From the NCBI GenBank assembly GCA_016783885.1, contig JADHVR010000010.1, forward strand, positions 1 to 64,000: a stretch of DNA of 64,000 bases, written 5' to 3'. This DNA comes from Bacteroidales bacterium. Lineage in GTDB: Bacteria; Bacteroidota; Bacteroidia; Bacteroidales; JAADJA01. The position numbers and the translations under genes are program-made. The stretch's first letter is position 1, and each line of letters begins with the position of its first letter. The notes beneath the pieces are model-generated. The model saw only the letters and a program-made list of their open reading frames with translations, had not been told where the DNA came from and did no database searches. This document shows, piece by piece, positions 17,181-26,084 of this stretch.

Positions 17181-17383
17181 ATGAATAGATTAAAGAATGT
17201 TCGGTTTGTAATTAATGATTTACGGGATTTGGCAGTAAAAGAAATAACCGATGATTTCGGTAATATAAAGGCAAATACCCCGAATTTAAACAAGGGTATT
17301 TATTTCTATTAGCTTCTTTTCTGATCAATATTAAGTTTAAAGACTTAAAATGATCATTAAACACTCAACAACAACCTGAAAGT
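17181..17383 (+). pseudogene. decayed duplicate of a T9SS sorting domain
   Basis: From ATG 17181 the frame reads MNRLKNVRFVINDLRDLAVK, then EITDDFGNIKANTPNLNKG and IYFY before TAG at 17310-17312. It aligns with MNGVKNARLVIYNFLGSVVK and following residues near the end of the gene at 16196. Past the stop the DNA still parallels the intact gene (ATCAATA, AAAGACTTAAAA, GATCAT, CACTCAACAACAACC) up to a second terminator. The rest of the gene is missing upstream. This is a partial tandem duplication of a gene 3' end that has since decayed. Confidence 0.75.
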
Positions 17384-17409
17384 AAAAGCCTCCATCTGGG
17401 GGCTTTTAT
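17384..17409 (+). terminator. intrinsic terminator, duplicate
   Basis: AAAAGCCTCC and GGGGGCTTTTA pair around ATCT, giving the same hairpin that ends the intact gene at 16940-16966. Confidence 0.7.
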
Positions 17410-17536
17410 TATTTGGTTTTTATACTGATGCTGTTGGAATTTACAAAAGCAAATTCTTACAGATCAGCATATACTGACGAAATCAAACATTTTAAATTTG
17501 CAAACCTGATTTCCGTCAGTATACAATTTAATCGGA

Positions 17537-18796
17537 TTATGAGATTTCAAATTCATTTTTTATCTTATCAACATAATCAAGCTTTTCCCAGGTGAATAAC
17601 TCCACTTCCTTAGTAATTTTTCCCCAATATGGAGATTCATAAACTTTCTTAACAACTCTTGGAGTTCTTCCCATGTGACCATAAGCGGCAGTCTCAAGAT
17701 AAATCGGATTTCTCAATTTCAACCTGTCTTCGATCGCAGCCGGACGAAGATCAAATATTTGTTTTATCTTTTCTGCAATCTCTCCATCAGTCATATCGAC
17801 TTTTGAAGTACCATAAGTATTAACAAGAATTCCGACCGGATATGCAACACCTATTGCATACGACAACTGAATAAGTACTTCATCGGCAATACCTGCAGCT
17901 ACCATATTTTTAGCAATATGCCGGGAAGCATAAGCGGCTGAGCGGTCAACTTTTGAAGGGTCTTTACCCGAAAAAGCGCCGCCTCCATGTGCACCTTTAC
18001 CACCATAAGTATCAACAATGATCTTACGTCCTGTCAGACCGGTATCGCCGTGAGGACCGCCTATTACAAATTTTCCGGTTGGATTAACGTGTAATATAAA
18101 ATTATCATCAAACAATTTCTGAACGCGGTCAGGGAGTTGTTTCTTTGTCCGTGGTATTAAAATATTATGTACATCCTCCTTGATTTTAGCTAACATCTTC
18201 ACGTCATCATTATCAAATTCATCGTGCTGAGTAGAAACAACTATTGTGTGAATTCTAACCGGTTGATTGTTATCATCATATTCAATGGTAACTTGCGATT
18301 TTGAATCGGGACGGAGGTATGTCATTTCTTTGCCTTCTCTTCTCATTTCAGCTAATTGTTGCAATAATATATGGGCAATGTCGAGGGGCAGAGGCATATA
18401 ATCATCAGTTTCCTTACAAGCATATCCAAACATCATTCCCTGGTCGCCTGCACCCTGTTCCAGCCTGTTTTCACGATCAACGCCTCTGTTAATATCTGGA
18501 GATTGTTCATGAATAGCATTTAAAACACCGCATGAGTCGCCTTCAAAGCGATATTCGCTTTTAATGTATCCTATCTTGTTGATTACTTTCCGCGCAATTT
18601 CCTGAACATCCACATAAGTTTTTGATTTAACCTCACCTGCTATTACTACCTGACCTGTTGTTACAAGTGTTTCGCAGGCAACTTTCGAATCCGTGTCAAA
18701 AGCCAGGAATTCGTCAACTATTGCATCTGAAATCTGATCGGCAATTTTATCAGGATGCCCTTCCGAAACAGATTCTGAAGTAAATAAATATCCCAT
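17537..18796 (-). CDS. metK: S-adenosylmethionine synthase
   Basis: 419 residues. The signatures are clear: [20 protein letters not shown] at the N-terminus, [12 protein letters not shown] in the first third and [19 protein letters not shown] (the glycine-rich loop) about residue 270. The enzyme makes S-adenosylmethionine from ATP and methionine in the cytosol and supplies the radical SAM enzymes and methyltransferases encoded around it. It is longer at the C-terminus than E. coli MetK (384), as is common in Bacteroidetes. It is transcribed alone. No SAM-riboswitch fold was recognised in the 330-bp upstream gap. Confidence 0.97.
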   Translation of the reverse strand: MGYLFTSESVSEGHPDKIADQISDAIVDEFLAFDTDSKVACETLVTTGQVVIAGEVKSKTYVDVQEIARKVINKIGYIKSEYRFEGDSCGVLNAIHEQSPDINRGVDRENRLEQGAGDQGMMFGYACKETDDYMPLPLDIAHILLQQLAEMRREGKEMTYLRPDSKSQVTIEYDDNNQPVRIHTIVVSTQHDEFDNDDVKMLAKIKEDVHNILIPRTKKQLPDRVQKLFDDNFILHVNPTGKFVIGGPHGDTGLTGRKIIVDTYGGKGAHGGGAFSGKDPSKVDRSAAYASRHIAKNMVAAGIADEVLIQLSYAIGVAYPVGILVNTYGTSKVDMTDGEIAEKIKQIFDLRPAAIEDRLKLRNPIYLETAAYGHMGRTPRVVKKVYESPYWGKITKEVELFTWEKLDYVDKIKNEFEIS

Positions 18797-18883
18797 AATA
18801 AGTTATAATTAAATTTTGTTTATAAATGTTTTAAGGTGGTAATTTTGATTGAATTGACAGAACTGAGAATTGTTTTAGTCCCG

Positions 18884-18906
18884 TCCCGAAGTTTCAGGAT
18901 TCGGGA
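18884..18906. repeat. TCCCGAA palindrome
   Basis: TCCCGAA and TTCGGGA form a 7-bp stem with a 9-nt loop. It is one of four CCCGA-type palindromes in the window (also 19090, 50479 and 58079). Confidence 0.55.
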
Positions 18907-18924
18907 TGGTTGCAATCAATCAAA

Positions 18925-18953
18925 CAAATCTATCCACATATTAAGGCGGCAAA
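18925..18953 (-). promoter_or_regulatory. possible metK promoter
   Basis: Read on the minus strand, TTTG (18950-18953) precedes TAGATTTG (18925-18932) with a 17-bp spacer. Spacing is slightly short for the -33/-7 pattern, and the leader to the metK ATG would be about 120 nt. Confidence 0.35.
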
Positions 18954-19008
18954 AATATAAATTAAAAACTACTATAAAGAATTTATCACAAATTTTAATT
19001 ATATAACT

Positions 19009-19127
19009 ATTAAACCCGTAGAAAAGGGTTTGCAAAGCTTTAGTCCGCTATTTTTAAGGTAATCAGTAAATTGCCGATATGAATATTTTATCCCGATAGC
19101 TATCGGGATGCTTTCAACGGGTTTAAT
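19009..19127. repeat. ATTAAACCCGTAGAAAAG repeat, copy 1
   Basis: 119 bp, imperfectly palindromic: starts ATTAAACCCGTAGAAAAGGG and ends CTTTCAACGGGTTTAAT. It is related over its whole length to 49063-49168 and, in reverse orientation, to 56989-57095. It carries an extra perfect 20-bp palindrome at 19090-19109 and abuts the stop codon of the MFS gene. Confidence 0.75.
19090..19109. repeat. perfect palindrome ATCCCGATAGCTATCGGGAT
   Basis: A 20-bp perfect palindrome inside repeat copy 1; the core CCCGATAGCTATCGGG recurs at 58083-58100. Confidence 0.8.
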
Positions 19128-20380
19128 CATTTTCGCCTGTTTATAAAAACCAACGGGCTGATTAAGATTAGCAATAAGGAAACTGAAACCAAACCAAAAC
19201 CTAATCCAAACCGGTCGGCAAAAAAACCGATAACGGGAGCAAGAATAGCTGCTATCAATGTATGTGCTTGCGATTCGGCGGAAAGAACGGTGGCTAAAAT
19301 ATCTTTGTTAATAGTTTCGGTTACATAGGAAATACCAATTGGTTTCCTTAAATTTTCAATAATATAAATTCCAATGTAAAAAATGATTGAAAGGATCAAT
19401 ATATCAAATTTAAAAAATAAACCGCTCAATACACCGGCTATTAGTCCAACTGTCAGGGTTAGGTTAAGAGGTAAGCCCAGGCTTTTGAATTTCTCGGTAA
19501 ATTTCCCGGAATTTCTGGAGGAATAAGATGTTAAAAGATATATCAGAAAATATATCAATCCGATAATTATAGATGCCCTTTGCTTTTCGTTAAATACAAC
19601 TAAAACCGGGAGCGTCAGCGCAAAAGTCTTTAATACCGGCTGTAAATAGTCTTTCATAGCCCTGTAATAACCTGTATATAGCGAAAGATTGGCAACAGCC
19701 TTTAATACTCTTAATTCTTTAAATGAATAAATAAAATCAAAGAACACTTTTTTAAAGTTCGCAGTAATTTCCCCTTTTTTAAGCCGGGCAATACTGCCAT
19801 TTAGTTCTTTAGGATAGGAAGCAATCAAAATAAGATCAAGGATATAAGGAATGGTTGAAAACAGAAATATAAAACGAAAGCTGCCGGTGAAGAAAACAAG
19901 AAAACCGGCAAGCAAAGCCGAAATAGCAGAGCCAAGCTGGGAATAAGAGCGGGTATGACCGTAATAATATACCTTTTGATCTTCCCACCCTTTTATCTTC
20001 AGGTAATCAAATATCATAGCCTTGTGTGTTCCGGTTCTGAATGCATCACCGAGCGAATAGATGATCATGGCAAAAATAAAAGCAGAATAGTTACCGGCAA
20101 AATAAAAAGCCAAAAATGAAAATATATAAAATGTAAACGATGAGATCATTGTTTTTTTACGCCCAATGGAATCGGCAATGATTCCTGCCGGTATCTCAAA
20201 AATACTACGGGTAATTTCACGGATGCTGTACAAAACCCCTATCTGCAAAAAAGAAAGATTATTCTCAAGGAAAAAAAGAATAAGAAAAGGCTCAAAAAGG
20301 CGAAGGTTTTTCAAAAATCCGTAGAAACAGAATTTATAGTATTGAAGGTCTTTTTTAAAGTATTGTCCTTTCTTACCCAT
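19127..20380 (-). CDS. MFS transporter
   Basis: 417 residues with about 12 membrane segments. The loop after TM2 has the MFS motif A (GIIADSIGRKK, residues about 66-76), preceded by REITRSIFEIPAG. The order of helices and the motif suggest the drug/sugar efflux-like branch; the substrate is unknown. The stop codon abuts repeat copy 1. There is no partner gene. Confidence 0.85.
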   Translation of the reverse strand: MGKKGQYFKKDLQYYKFCFYGFLKNLRLFEPFLILFFLENNLSFLQIGVLYSIREITRSIFEIPAGIIADSIGRKKTMISSFTFYIFSFLAFYFAGNYSAFIFAMIIYSLGDAFRTGTHKAMIFDYLKIKGWEDQKVYYYGHTRSYSQLGSAISALLAGFLVFFTGSFRFIFLFSTIPYILDLILIASYPKELNGSIARLKKGEITANFKKVFFDFIYSFKELRVLKAVANLSLYTGYYRAMKDYLQPVLKTFALTLPVLVVFNEKQRASIIIGLIYFLIYLLTSYSSRNSGKFTEKFKSLGLPLNLTLTVGLIAGVLSGLFFKFDILILSIIFYIGIYIIENLRKPIGISYVTETINKDILATVLSAESQAHTLIAAILAPVIGFFADRFGLGFGLVSVSLLLILISPLVFINRRK

Positions 20381-20490
20381 AGCTAAGTTTCAAAGGACCA
20401 AATTTATGAAATAATTGACTAAAGTTTAAATTGAAAAATGAAAAATAGTCAATAGCCAATAATGAAACTAATCCTCGCAAATCTCTAATT

Positions 20491-20544
20491 ATTCGTCTGA
20501 CCACTTCGCACTAAGCAAACGCACAGGACAGAGGTCAGACGAAT
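20491..20544. repeat. perfect 12-bp inverted repeat with 30-nt loop
   Basis: ATTCGTCTGACC at 20491-20502 is mirrored as GGTCAGACGAAT at 20533-20544. It lies in the gap between the DUF4252 operon and the MFS gene. There is no T-tract, so a dispersed palindrome is more likely than a terminator. Confidence 0.65.
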
Positions 20545-20558
20545 GTAATATGAGTGTT

Positions 20559-21101
20559 TTATTTTGATTTTTTCATTTTACCAAGATGTTCCATCCCGCC
20601 TAATTTCATTGAAGTGCCGAGCTTTGCAACATGATTCAGATTGATATTGCCTGTAAGACTTAACAATACCACTTCGTCATCACCATCCACAACCATCAGC
20701 ATTTCCGTGATAACCTGGTTGTTGTTTTTGGCATAGAACTTCACATCGGTATCATCATCCTTTACTACCATCAGCACCTTATACTCATCAAAAGGAATAG
20801 AACTCATTATATCGCTGTAGAAGTTATCTTTCAGATTTTTTTCTCCTTCATCATCGGAACAGGCAAGCAATCTCAGTTTTTCCAGTCCTTCAACTGCTTT
20901 TTGAAATTCATCGAAATCAGGATCATCTGCTTCTATTTCCGAGAATAATTCAAATAGTCCTTTTGCAACATCAACAGATGTAAATCCGTCCTGACCGGAA
21001 TATTTATCAAAAAGTTTGTCAACCGGGCTTTTTTGTGCCAATAATGAAACAGGTAATAAAGCCATTAATACTACTGTAATTTTTAATACTGCCTTTTTCA
21101 T
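20559..21101 (-). CDS. DUF4252 protein, second of a tandem pair
   Basis: 180 residues. The signal peptide covers 1-22 (MKKAVLKITVVLMALLPVSL, then LAQ). Conserved segments KLFDKYSGQDGFTSVDVAKG and DEYKVLMVVKDDDTDVKFY, then LSLTGNINLNHVAKL, identify DUF4252. It is a paralogue of the upstream gene product and the last gene of an ECF-sigma operon. Function unknown; an envelope-stress or cell-surface role is inferred from the linkage. Confidence 0.85.
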   Translation of the reverse strand: MKKAVLKITVVLMALLPVSLLAQKSPVDKLFDKYSGQDGFTSVDVAKGLFELFSEIEADDPDFDEFQKAVEGLEKLRLLACSDDEGEKNLKDNFYSDIMSSIPFDEYKVLMVVKDDDTDVKFYAKNNNQVITEMLMVVDGDDEVVLLSLTGNINLNHVAKLGTSMKLGGMEHLGKMKKSK

Positions 21102-21190
21102 GATTTAATGATTTTAAGTTAATATAAAATTGTCAAAGAATTTATTTCCCTTATTCCCCCTATTTCCCTTATTTCCTCTATTTCCCCTAT

Positions 21191-21730
21191 TCATTTCTCT
21201 TCTTCCTCAATTTCCTCCAGGTTTTCCATTCCCTCGATGTTCATGGTTTTTGAAAGTTTGGAAATAGTTTTCAAATCAATGTCGCCCTGTATGCTGATAA
21301 GTGCATTATCTTCATTACCACCAACAATCATCAGAAGTTCTTTTATGATTTTACCTTCTTTTCTTATAAAAAATCTTACATCCTGATCTTTTTTCTTCAC
21401 TACCATTAATTCCTCGTATTCATCTTCAGGAAAATCCTTTATGATCTCATCATAAAAATTTACCTGTTTATTTATATCGGGAGATTCGTCATCAACCGAC
21501 ACAATTTTAATGCAATTGAGGTTTTTTACCAATTCGAGGAATCCATTTTCATCCTCTTCTGTATCCACATCAGCAAACAGGCTAAACATGTGTTGTGTAA
21601 TGTAAACCGAAGTAAATCCATCCTTGCCCGAATACTTGTCGAACAGTTCATCAGCAGGACTTTGTGCATTCAGATAAACAGGAATGATTACAAATACTGC
21701 AATAGCGATTTTTAAAATTACTTTTTTCAT
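21191..21730 (-). CDS. DUF4252 protein, first of a tandem pair
   Basis: 179 residues with a signal peptide at about 1-22. ELFDKYSGKDGFTSVYITQH, DEYEELMVVKKKDQDVRFF and LISIQGDIDLKTISKL match the neighbour's conserved segments in order, so the pair arose by duplication. The C-terminus is very acidic (EGMENLEEIEEEEK). It starts 5 bp after the membrane-protein gene in the same operon. Confidence 0.85.
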   Translation of the reverse strand: MKKVILKIAIAVFVIIPVYLNAQSPADELFDKYSGKDGFTSVYITQHMFSLFADVDTEEDENGFLELVKNLNCIKIVSVDDESPDINKQVNFYDEIIKDFPEDEYEELMVVKKKDQDVRFFIRKEGKIIKELLMIVGGNEDNALISIQGDIDLKTISKLSKTMNIEGMENLEEIEEEEK

Positions 21731-21735
21731 AATAA

Positions 21736-22302
21736 TTATTTTTTAAATGTTACCATTTCTTTTGATTTATCTAAAACAGAAATTTTCTCAAGGCTCTTAA
21801 TACCTGTTTCAAATGCTGAAATATTATTCAATTCATCTAAACCGTTATTAAATTCAGAAACTTTTTTTAATTCATCATAACCAGAATTCAGATTGCCCGA
21901 AACACGTAAAAGAATTTGTTTTGTTTCAGCATAAGCTAATTGCGGATCGTCATAAGTGTCATATACAGTAATATTATCACTTTTAAACTGAAAATATAAT
22001 CCGATCAAAATAATAATACTTGCAGCAATACCTGCCAGTGTATAAATTTTTCGATTTTTACCCGATGAAATAGGAATTACTTTATCTTCTCCAATTGCCT
22101 TCAGCACTATGTCATCAAAATCCTCACCGGGTAATTCTTCTTTCCGTGATATGTTCAAATAGCTAAAGAGATCACAATAACTTCTCAGATGATGCGGAAT
22201 TTCTTCTTTCAGGAAAAAATCCTTCAAGATTTTCTCTTCACCTGTTGAAGTTTCTGCCCGTTCGTATTTTTCGATCAGATGTTCAATTCTTTGCAAATTC
22301 AT
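21736..22302 (-). CDS. single-pass membrane protein, putative anti-sigma factor
   Basis: 188 residues. A cytoplasmic N-terminal part (1-85) precedes one membrane helix at about 86-106 (IYTLAGIAASIIILIGLYF) and a C-terminal part facing out. The gene overlaps the 3' end of the ECF sigma gene by 20 bp, which is the usual place of an anti-sigma factor. No zinc anti-sigma motif (HxxxCxxC) is present. The role is inferred from position and topology. Confidence 0.75.
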   Translation of the reverse strand: MNLQRIEHLIEKYERAETSTGEEKILKDFFLKEEIPHHLRSYCDLFSYLNISRKEELPGEDFDDIVLKAIGEDKVIPISSGKNRKIYTLAGIAASIIILIGLYFQFKSDNITVYDTYDDPQLAYAETKQILLRVSGNLNSGYDELKKVSEFNNGLDELNNISAFETGIKSLEKISVLDKSKEMVTFKK

Positions 22303-22798
22303 AATTATAAGTATTGATCAATGTTTCTCTCACTTTTTTCCTTGCTCTCGATAAATTAACCCTGATAGTATTGGAGCTTATTTGTACGATTTCAGCAATT
22401 TCATTAAATTCATAACCCTCGATATCTCGTAAGTGGATGATCATCTTTTGCTGTTCAGGCAGTGTATTGATGATTTCCTGCACTTTATTATATGTATCGT
22501 TCAATTCAACTTTTTCATAAGGTGTTGCATCAGTCATTCTTTCATATTTTTCAGTCAGTTCATCGGTATTATTTCTTTTCGATTTTAGGTTATCCAAACA
22601 CAAATTTTTTGTAATGATCATTGCAAACGCTTCAATGCTTTTGTACTCACTTAACCTCTCCCTTCTCGTCCAAAGCCGTATAAAAACCTCCTGCACAATA
22701 TCTTCAGTCTCGGTTGCATTTTTCAATAACCTTTTAGCAAACCTGTACAGCTTATGCTTAAGTGGAAGTACTTCTATTTTAAAAGTTTCAACCGTCAT
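22283..22798 (-). CDS. ECF-type RNA polymerase sigma factor
   Basis: 171 residues. Region 2 contains RFAKRLLKNATETEDIVQEV and FIRLWTRRE; region 4 contains LPEQQKMIIHLRDIEGYEFN and EIAEIVQISSNTIRVNLSRA, a helix-turn-helix. Size and order are those of sigma-70 family ECF factors. It leads a four-gene minus-strand operon with a putative anti-sigma protein and two DUF4252 proteins, which are its likely targets; many such operons are self-activated. Confidence 0.93.
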   Translation of the reverse strand: MTVETFKIEVLPLKHKLYRFAKRLLKNATETEDIVQEVFIRLWTRRERLSEYKSIEAFAMIITKNLCLDNLKSKRNNTDELTEKYERMTDATPYEKVELNDTYNKVQEIINTLPEQQKMIIHLRDIEGYEFNEIAEIVQISSNTIRVNLSRARKKVRETLINTYNYEFAKN

Positions 22799-22888
22799 GC
22801 AATTAAAAGACGAAAGTGATTATTATTTATTACAGCAAAATAAGAAAAAATTTCAAAAAACAAATTTCAAAACCCCCAAAAAACAAAA

Positions 22889-22919
22889 TTTGGACATCTA
22901 ATATTTTTAATTATTTTTG
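22889..22919 (+). promoter_or_regulatory. Bacteroidetes -33/-7 promoter of the POT transporter
   Basis: TTTG (22889-22892), a 19-bp spacer and TATTTTTG (22912-22919) fit the family consensus closely. The leader to the ATG would be about 50 nt. Confidence 0.65.
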
Positions 22920-22975
22920 TCCGCTTTACCGAGAAACTAAATTTTATAATTATAAACTAACTAAAAATAAAGATT

Positions 22976-24826
22976 ATGTTAAAAGGACATCCTAAGGGTT
23001 TATTAGTGGCATTTTTCTCCAACATGGGGGAACGTTTCGGCTTTTATACCATGATGGCAATCCTTGTTCTTTTTCTTCAAGCAAGATATGGTTTATCCGA
23101 AGAGCAAGCAGGTGGTTATTATAGCTGGTTTTATTTTGGCATATATGGTTTAGCTATGGTTGGGGGACTTATTGCTGATGCCACTAATAAATATAAGCTG
23201 GTAATCCTTATAGGAATTATTATTATGTTCATTGGTTATGCGATTATGTTCATCCCTGGGCTGACACTTACAGTTACATTACTGGGATTATTTACAATTG
23301 CCTTTGGTAATGGACTTTTTAAAGGTAATCTTCAGGCAGTTGTAGGACAAATGTATGACAATCCGAAGTACTCAAAGGTACGTGATACTGCCTTTATGAT
23401 CTTTTACATGGGTATTAATGTAGGTGCTTTTTTCGCACCATTTGTTGCAACAGGAATAAGGAACTGGTTTCTGAAAACTCAAGGATTTTTACATGATGGT
23501 AGTCTTCCTGCTATGTGTCATGCTTTTAAAAAAGGAGAGTTAGCTGATATTACAGCATTCCAAACCCTTGCCGATAAAGTTAGTCTCAATGGGGCAGTTA
23601 CTGATCTCGGAACTTTCGCTAATAATTATATTGATGCCTTCTCGATAGGATACAATTATGCTTTTGGAATTGCTGCCGGAGCGATGATAATTTCACTCTT
23701 GGTTTATGTAATATTTAACAAATATTTACCTACTAAAGAAAAACCAGCTAAAGAGGTTAATGTTGAACCTGCATCAACTGTATCAAACGGCAAAGGTGAA
23801 AAAATAAAGAAAAAGCCTGTAGCTGTTATCGTATCATTCATAATTGGAATCGTGGTTGCACTTGGAATTTACCTTCCTACAGGAAATATTGATGTTGCAT
23901 TTGCAGTTGGCATTTTTGTTGTTTTTGTTGCCTGGCTTCTTCAAATTTCAACAAAGGAAGAACGTCCGAAAATATCAGCACTTCTATTAGTATTTCTTGT
24001 TGTAATCTTCTTTTGGATGTCGTTTCATCAAAATGGTTTAACATTAACATTTTTTGCTAAAGATTACACTGTAAAGGCAGTGGATCCTTTCACAAATATA
24101 TTCTTTAATCTTAACTCAATTTTAGTGTTTATTGGTGCTATTGCAGGATTCTTTATTCTAATATTACGTAAAAAAATGTTAGAGAAACTAATTGGACTTG
24201 CAATGCTATTGGGCTTAGGTTACTTAACATATTATTATATTAATTCATATAATACTATGAATCCTATTGAACCTGAAATTTTCCAATCTTTCAACCCACT
24301 ATTTATTGTCACTTTAACATTTCCTATTATGGCACTTTTCGCGTGGTTGAGAAAGAGAAAACTTGAACCTTCTACTCCAAAAAAGATTGGTATTGGTATG
24401 ATTATCGCCGCACTTGGTTTTGTAGTAATCCTTGTAGGCTCACTTAATCTGGTTTCACCCCATGAATTACAATATGTTAATGACATGGGAAAAGTAGAAT
24501 ATAATCCTGTACCGGATTCTTCACGCGTAATGCCTTACTGGCTTATTAACAGTTATCTTATCTTAACTATTGCAGAGTTATTCCTTAGTCCAATGGGATT
24601 ATCTTTTGTTTCAAAGGTAGCACCTACAAGGTTCCAGGGAGTGATGCAAGGCGGATGGCTGCTTGCAACAGCTGTTGGTAACAAGCTTTTATTTGTTGGA
24701 AGTTTCTTCTGGGGTAAATTCGACTTATGGCAACTTTGGGCAATATTTGTTGTTTGTTGCCTTCTTTCTGCAATATTTGTTTTTTCAATAATGAAACGCC
24801 TTGAAAGAGCAACAAGTGACTCATAA
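22976..24826 (+). CDS. POT-family proton-dependent oligopeptide transporter
   Basis: 616 residues with at least 12 membrane segments. PTR2 signatures are visible: ERFGFYTMMAILVLF at the start, GGLIADATNKYKLV in the loop, and IFYMGINVGAFFAP near 140. These proteins import di- and tripeptides with protons across the inner membrane. The length exceeds the usual 460-500 because of extra segments in the second half. A peptide importer suits an organism with secreted proteases. A promoter and a strong terminator frame the gene as a single unit. Confidence 0.9.
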   Translation: MLKGHPKGLLVAFFSNMGERFGFYTMMAILVLFLQARYGLSEEQAGGYYSWFYFGIYGLAMVGGLIADATNKYKLVILIGIIIMFIGYAIMFIPGLTLTVTLLGLFTIAFGNGLFKGNLQAVVGQMYDNPKYSKVRDTAFMIFYMGINVGAFFAPFVATGIRNWFLKTQGFLHDGSLPAMCHAFKKGELADITAFQTLADKVSLNGAVTDLGTFANNYIDAFSIGYNYAFGIAAGAMIISLLVYVIFNKYLPTKEKPAKEVNVEPASTVSNGKGEKIKKKPVAVIVSFIIGIVVALGIYLPTGNIDVAFAVGIFVVFVAWLLQISTKEERPKISALLLVFLVVIFFWMSFHQNGLTLTFFAKDYTVKAVDPFTNIFFNLNSILVFIGAIAGFFILILRKKMLEKLIGLAMLLGLGYLTYYYINSYNTMNPIEPEIFQSFNPLFIVTLTFPIMALFAWLRKRKLEPSTPKKIGIGMIIAALGFVVILVGSLNLVSPHELQYVNDMGKVEYNPVPDSSRVMPYWLINSYLILTIAELFLSPMGLSFVSKVAPTRFQGVMQGGWLLATAVGNKLLFVGSFFWGKFDLWQLWAIFVVCCLLSAIFVFSIMKRLERATSDS

Positions 24827-24848
24827 AAATAATAATTGTAACACATCT

Positions 24849-24878
24849 AAAGCAGGACCATGCTGTCCTGCTTTTTTT
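24849..24878 (+). terminator. intrinsic terminator of the POT transporter gene
   Basis: AAAGCAGGAC and GTCCTGCTTT pair perfectly over 10 bp around CATGCT, followed by a T-tract. Confidence 0.85.
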
Positions 24879-24920
24879 ATTTTTGCAGAAATACCATAAA
24901 TCTAAAATCGTAAATCTAAA

Positions 24921-25874
24921 ATGCCATTCCCCTGGTGTCATAACCGCCGGTTCAATTCATACTCCGAATATTTTAAAAAACAATTCGGCGAAAGGGTGCA
25001 GAAAGTTTCCGTTGATGCAGGCTTTACCTGCCCAAACCGTGACGGCACCTTAGCTTACGGGGGATGTACTTATTGTAACAACGACGCCTTTAATCCTTCC
25101 TATTGCCTGCCACAAAAATCTATTACCCGGCAAATCGAAGAAGGAATAGAGTTTCATTTGAAACGATACAGGCGTGCTAACAAATACCTGGCATACTTTC
25201 AAACATATTCCAACACTTATGGTTCTCTTGAACACTTAAGGAGTATTTACTCCGAGGCTCTAACTCATCCTCAGGTCATCGGTTTGGTAATCGGCACACG
25301 TCCCGATTGCATTGATGAAAATAAATTAAAATATCTGAAAGAATTATCAGGGAAATACTATATTATTATAGAATACGGAATTGAATCGTGTTATAACAAA
25401 ACCCTTAAAAAAATTAACCGGCAGCATACGTATGAACAGTCCGTGGAAGCAATCGAAAAAACTGCATCTTATGGAATAAATACCGGCGCTCATATTATAT
25501 TCGGGTTGCCGGCAGAAACCAGGGAGGAAATGCTGAATGAAGCGGAAATATTGTCAAAACTACCATTAAACAATATAAAATTCCATCAGCTTCAAATTAT
25601 TAAGAATACAGTAATGGCGGGAGAATATCAGCAAGACCCCTCCAAATTCGAACTTTTTTCCCTTGAAGAATATATCGTTTTTATTATTGAATTTATTGAA
25701 AGGCTAAATCCAAAATTTATCATAGAGCGTTTTACCGGTGAAGCTCCGCCAAGGTTTCTTACAGGTCCTGACTGGGGACTCATCCGTACTGACCAGGTTA
25801 ATGCGAAAATAGAAAAGAAACTAAAAGAGCTTGACACCTGGCAGGGCAAAAAGTATCAACTTCTTTGTAAGTGA
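24921..25874 (+). CDS. radical SAM protein, TIGR01212/YhcC family
   Basis: 317 residues. Cluster cysteines are C37, C49 and C52 in CPNRDGTLAYGGCTYC, the C-x11-C-x2-C spacing typical of TIGR01212 rather than the common CxxxCxxC. FQTYSNTYG, IGTRPDCID, EYGIESCYNKTLKKINR, IFGLPAETREEM and the C-terminal RFTGEAPP also fit. The function of the family (E. coli YhcC) is unknown. A second, unrelated radical SAM protein is encoded at 5.2 kb. Confidence 0.9.
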   Translation: MPFPWCHNRRFNSYSEYFKKQFGERVQKVSVDAGFTCPNRDGTLAYGGCTYCNNDAFNPSYCLPQKSITRQIEEGIEFHLKRYRRANKYLAYFQTYSNTYGSLEHLRSIYSEALTHPQVIGLVIGTRPDCIDENKLKYLKELSGKYYIIIEYGIESCYNKTLKKINRQHTYEQSVEAIEKTASYGINTGAHIIFGLPAETREEMLNEAEILSKLPLNNIKFHQLQIIKNTVMAGEYQQDPSKFELFSLEEYIVFIIEFIERLNPKFIIERFTGEAPPRFLTGPDWGLIRTDQVNAKIEKKLKELDTWQGKKYQLLCK

Positions 25875-25988
25875 AACATATTTAATTCATTCTTGCTTTG
25901 CTTCTCTATTAACAGGCAACCTAATAAGTTATAAAGCTGTCTTATATAGTGACATTATTAAATTTTAGGAGAAATTACATTAAAATTG

Positions 25989-26018
25989 TTGAGATTTTAA
26001 AAAAAAAGTTTATATTTG
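25989..26018 (+). promoter_or_regulatory. Bacteroidetes -33/-7 promoter of the giant secreted protein
   Basis: TTG (25989-25991), a 19-bp spacer and TATATTTG (26011-26018) precede the ATG by about 66 bp. Confidence 0.6.
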
Positions 26019-26084
26019 CAGTTCAAAAAAAAAAAAGAGAAGAGAAATCATTCTAATCATTTTACTAACTAAATTTTAATTATT

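Noticed and set aside
18797-19008. Possible SAM riboswitch upstream of metK
   Set aside because: No SAM-I/II/III-like conserved core was found; only a palindrome and a promoter-like pair are visible.
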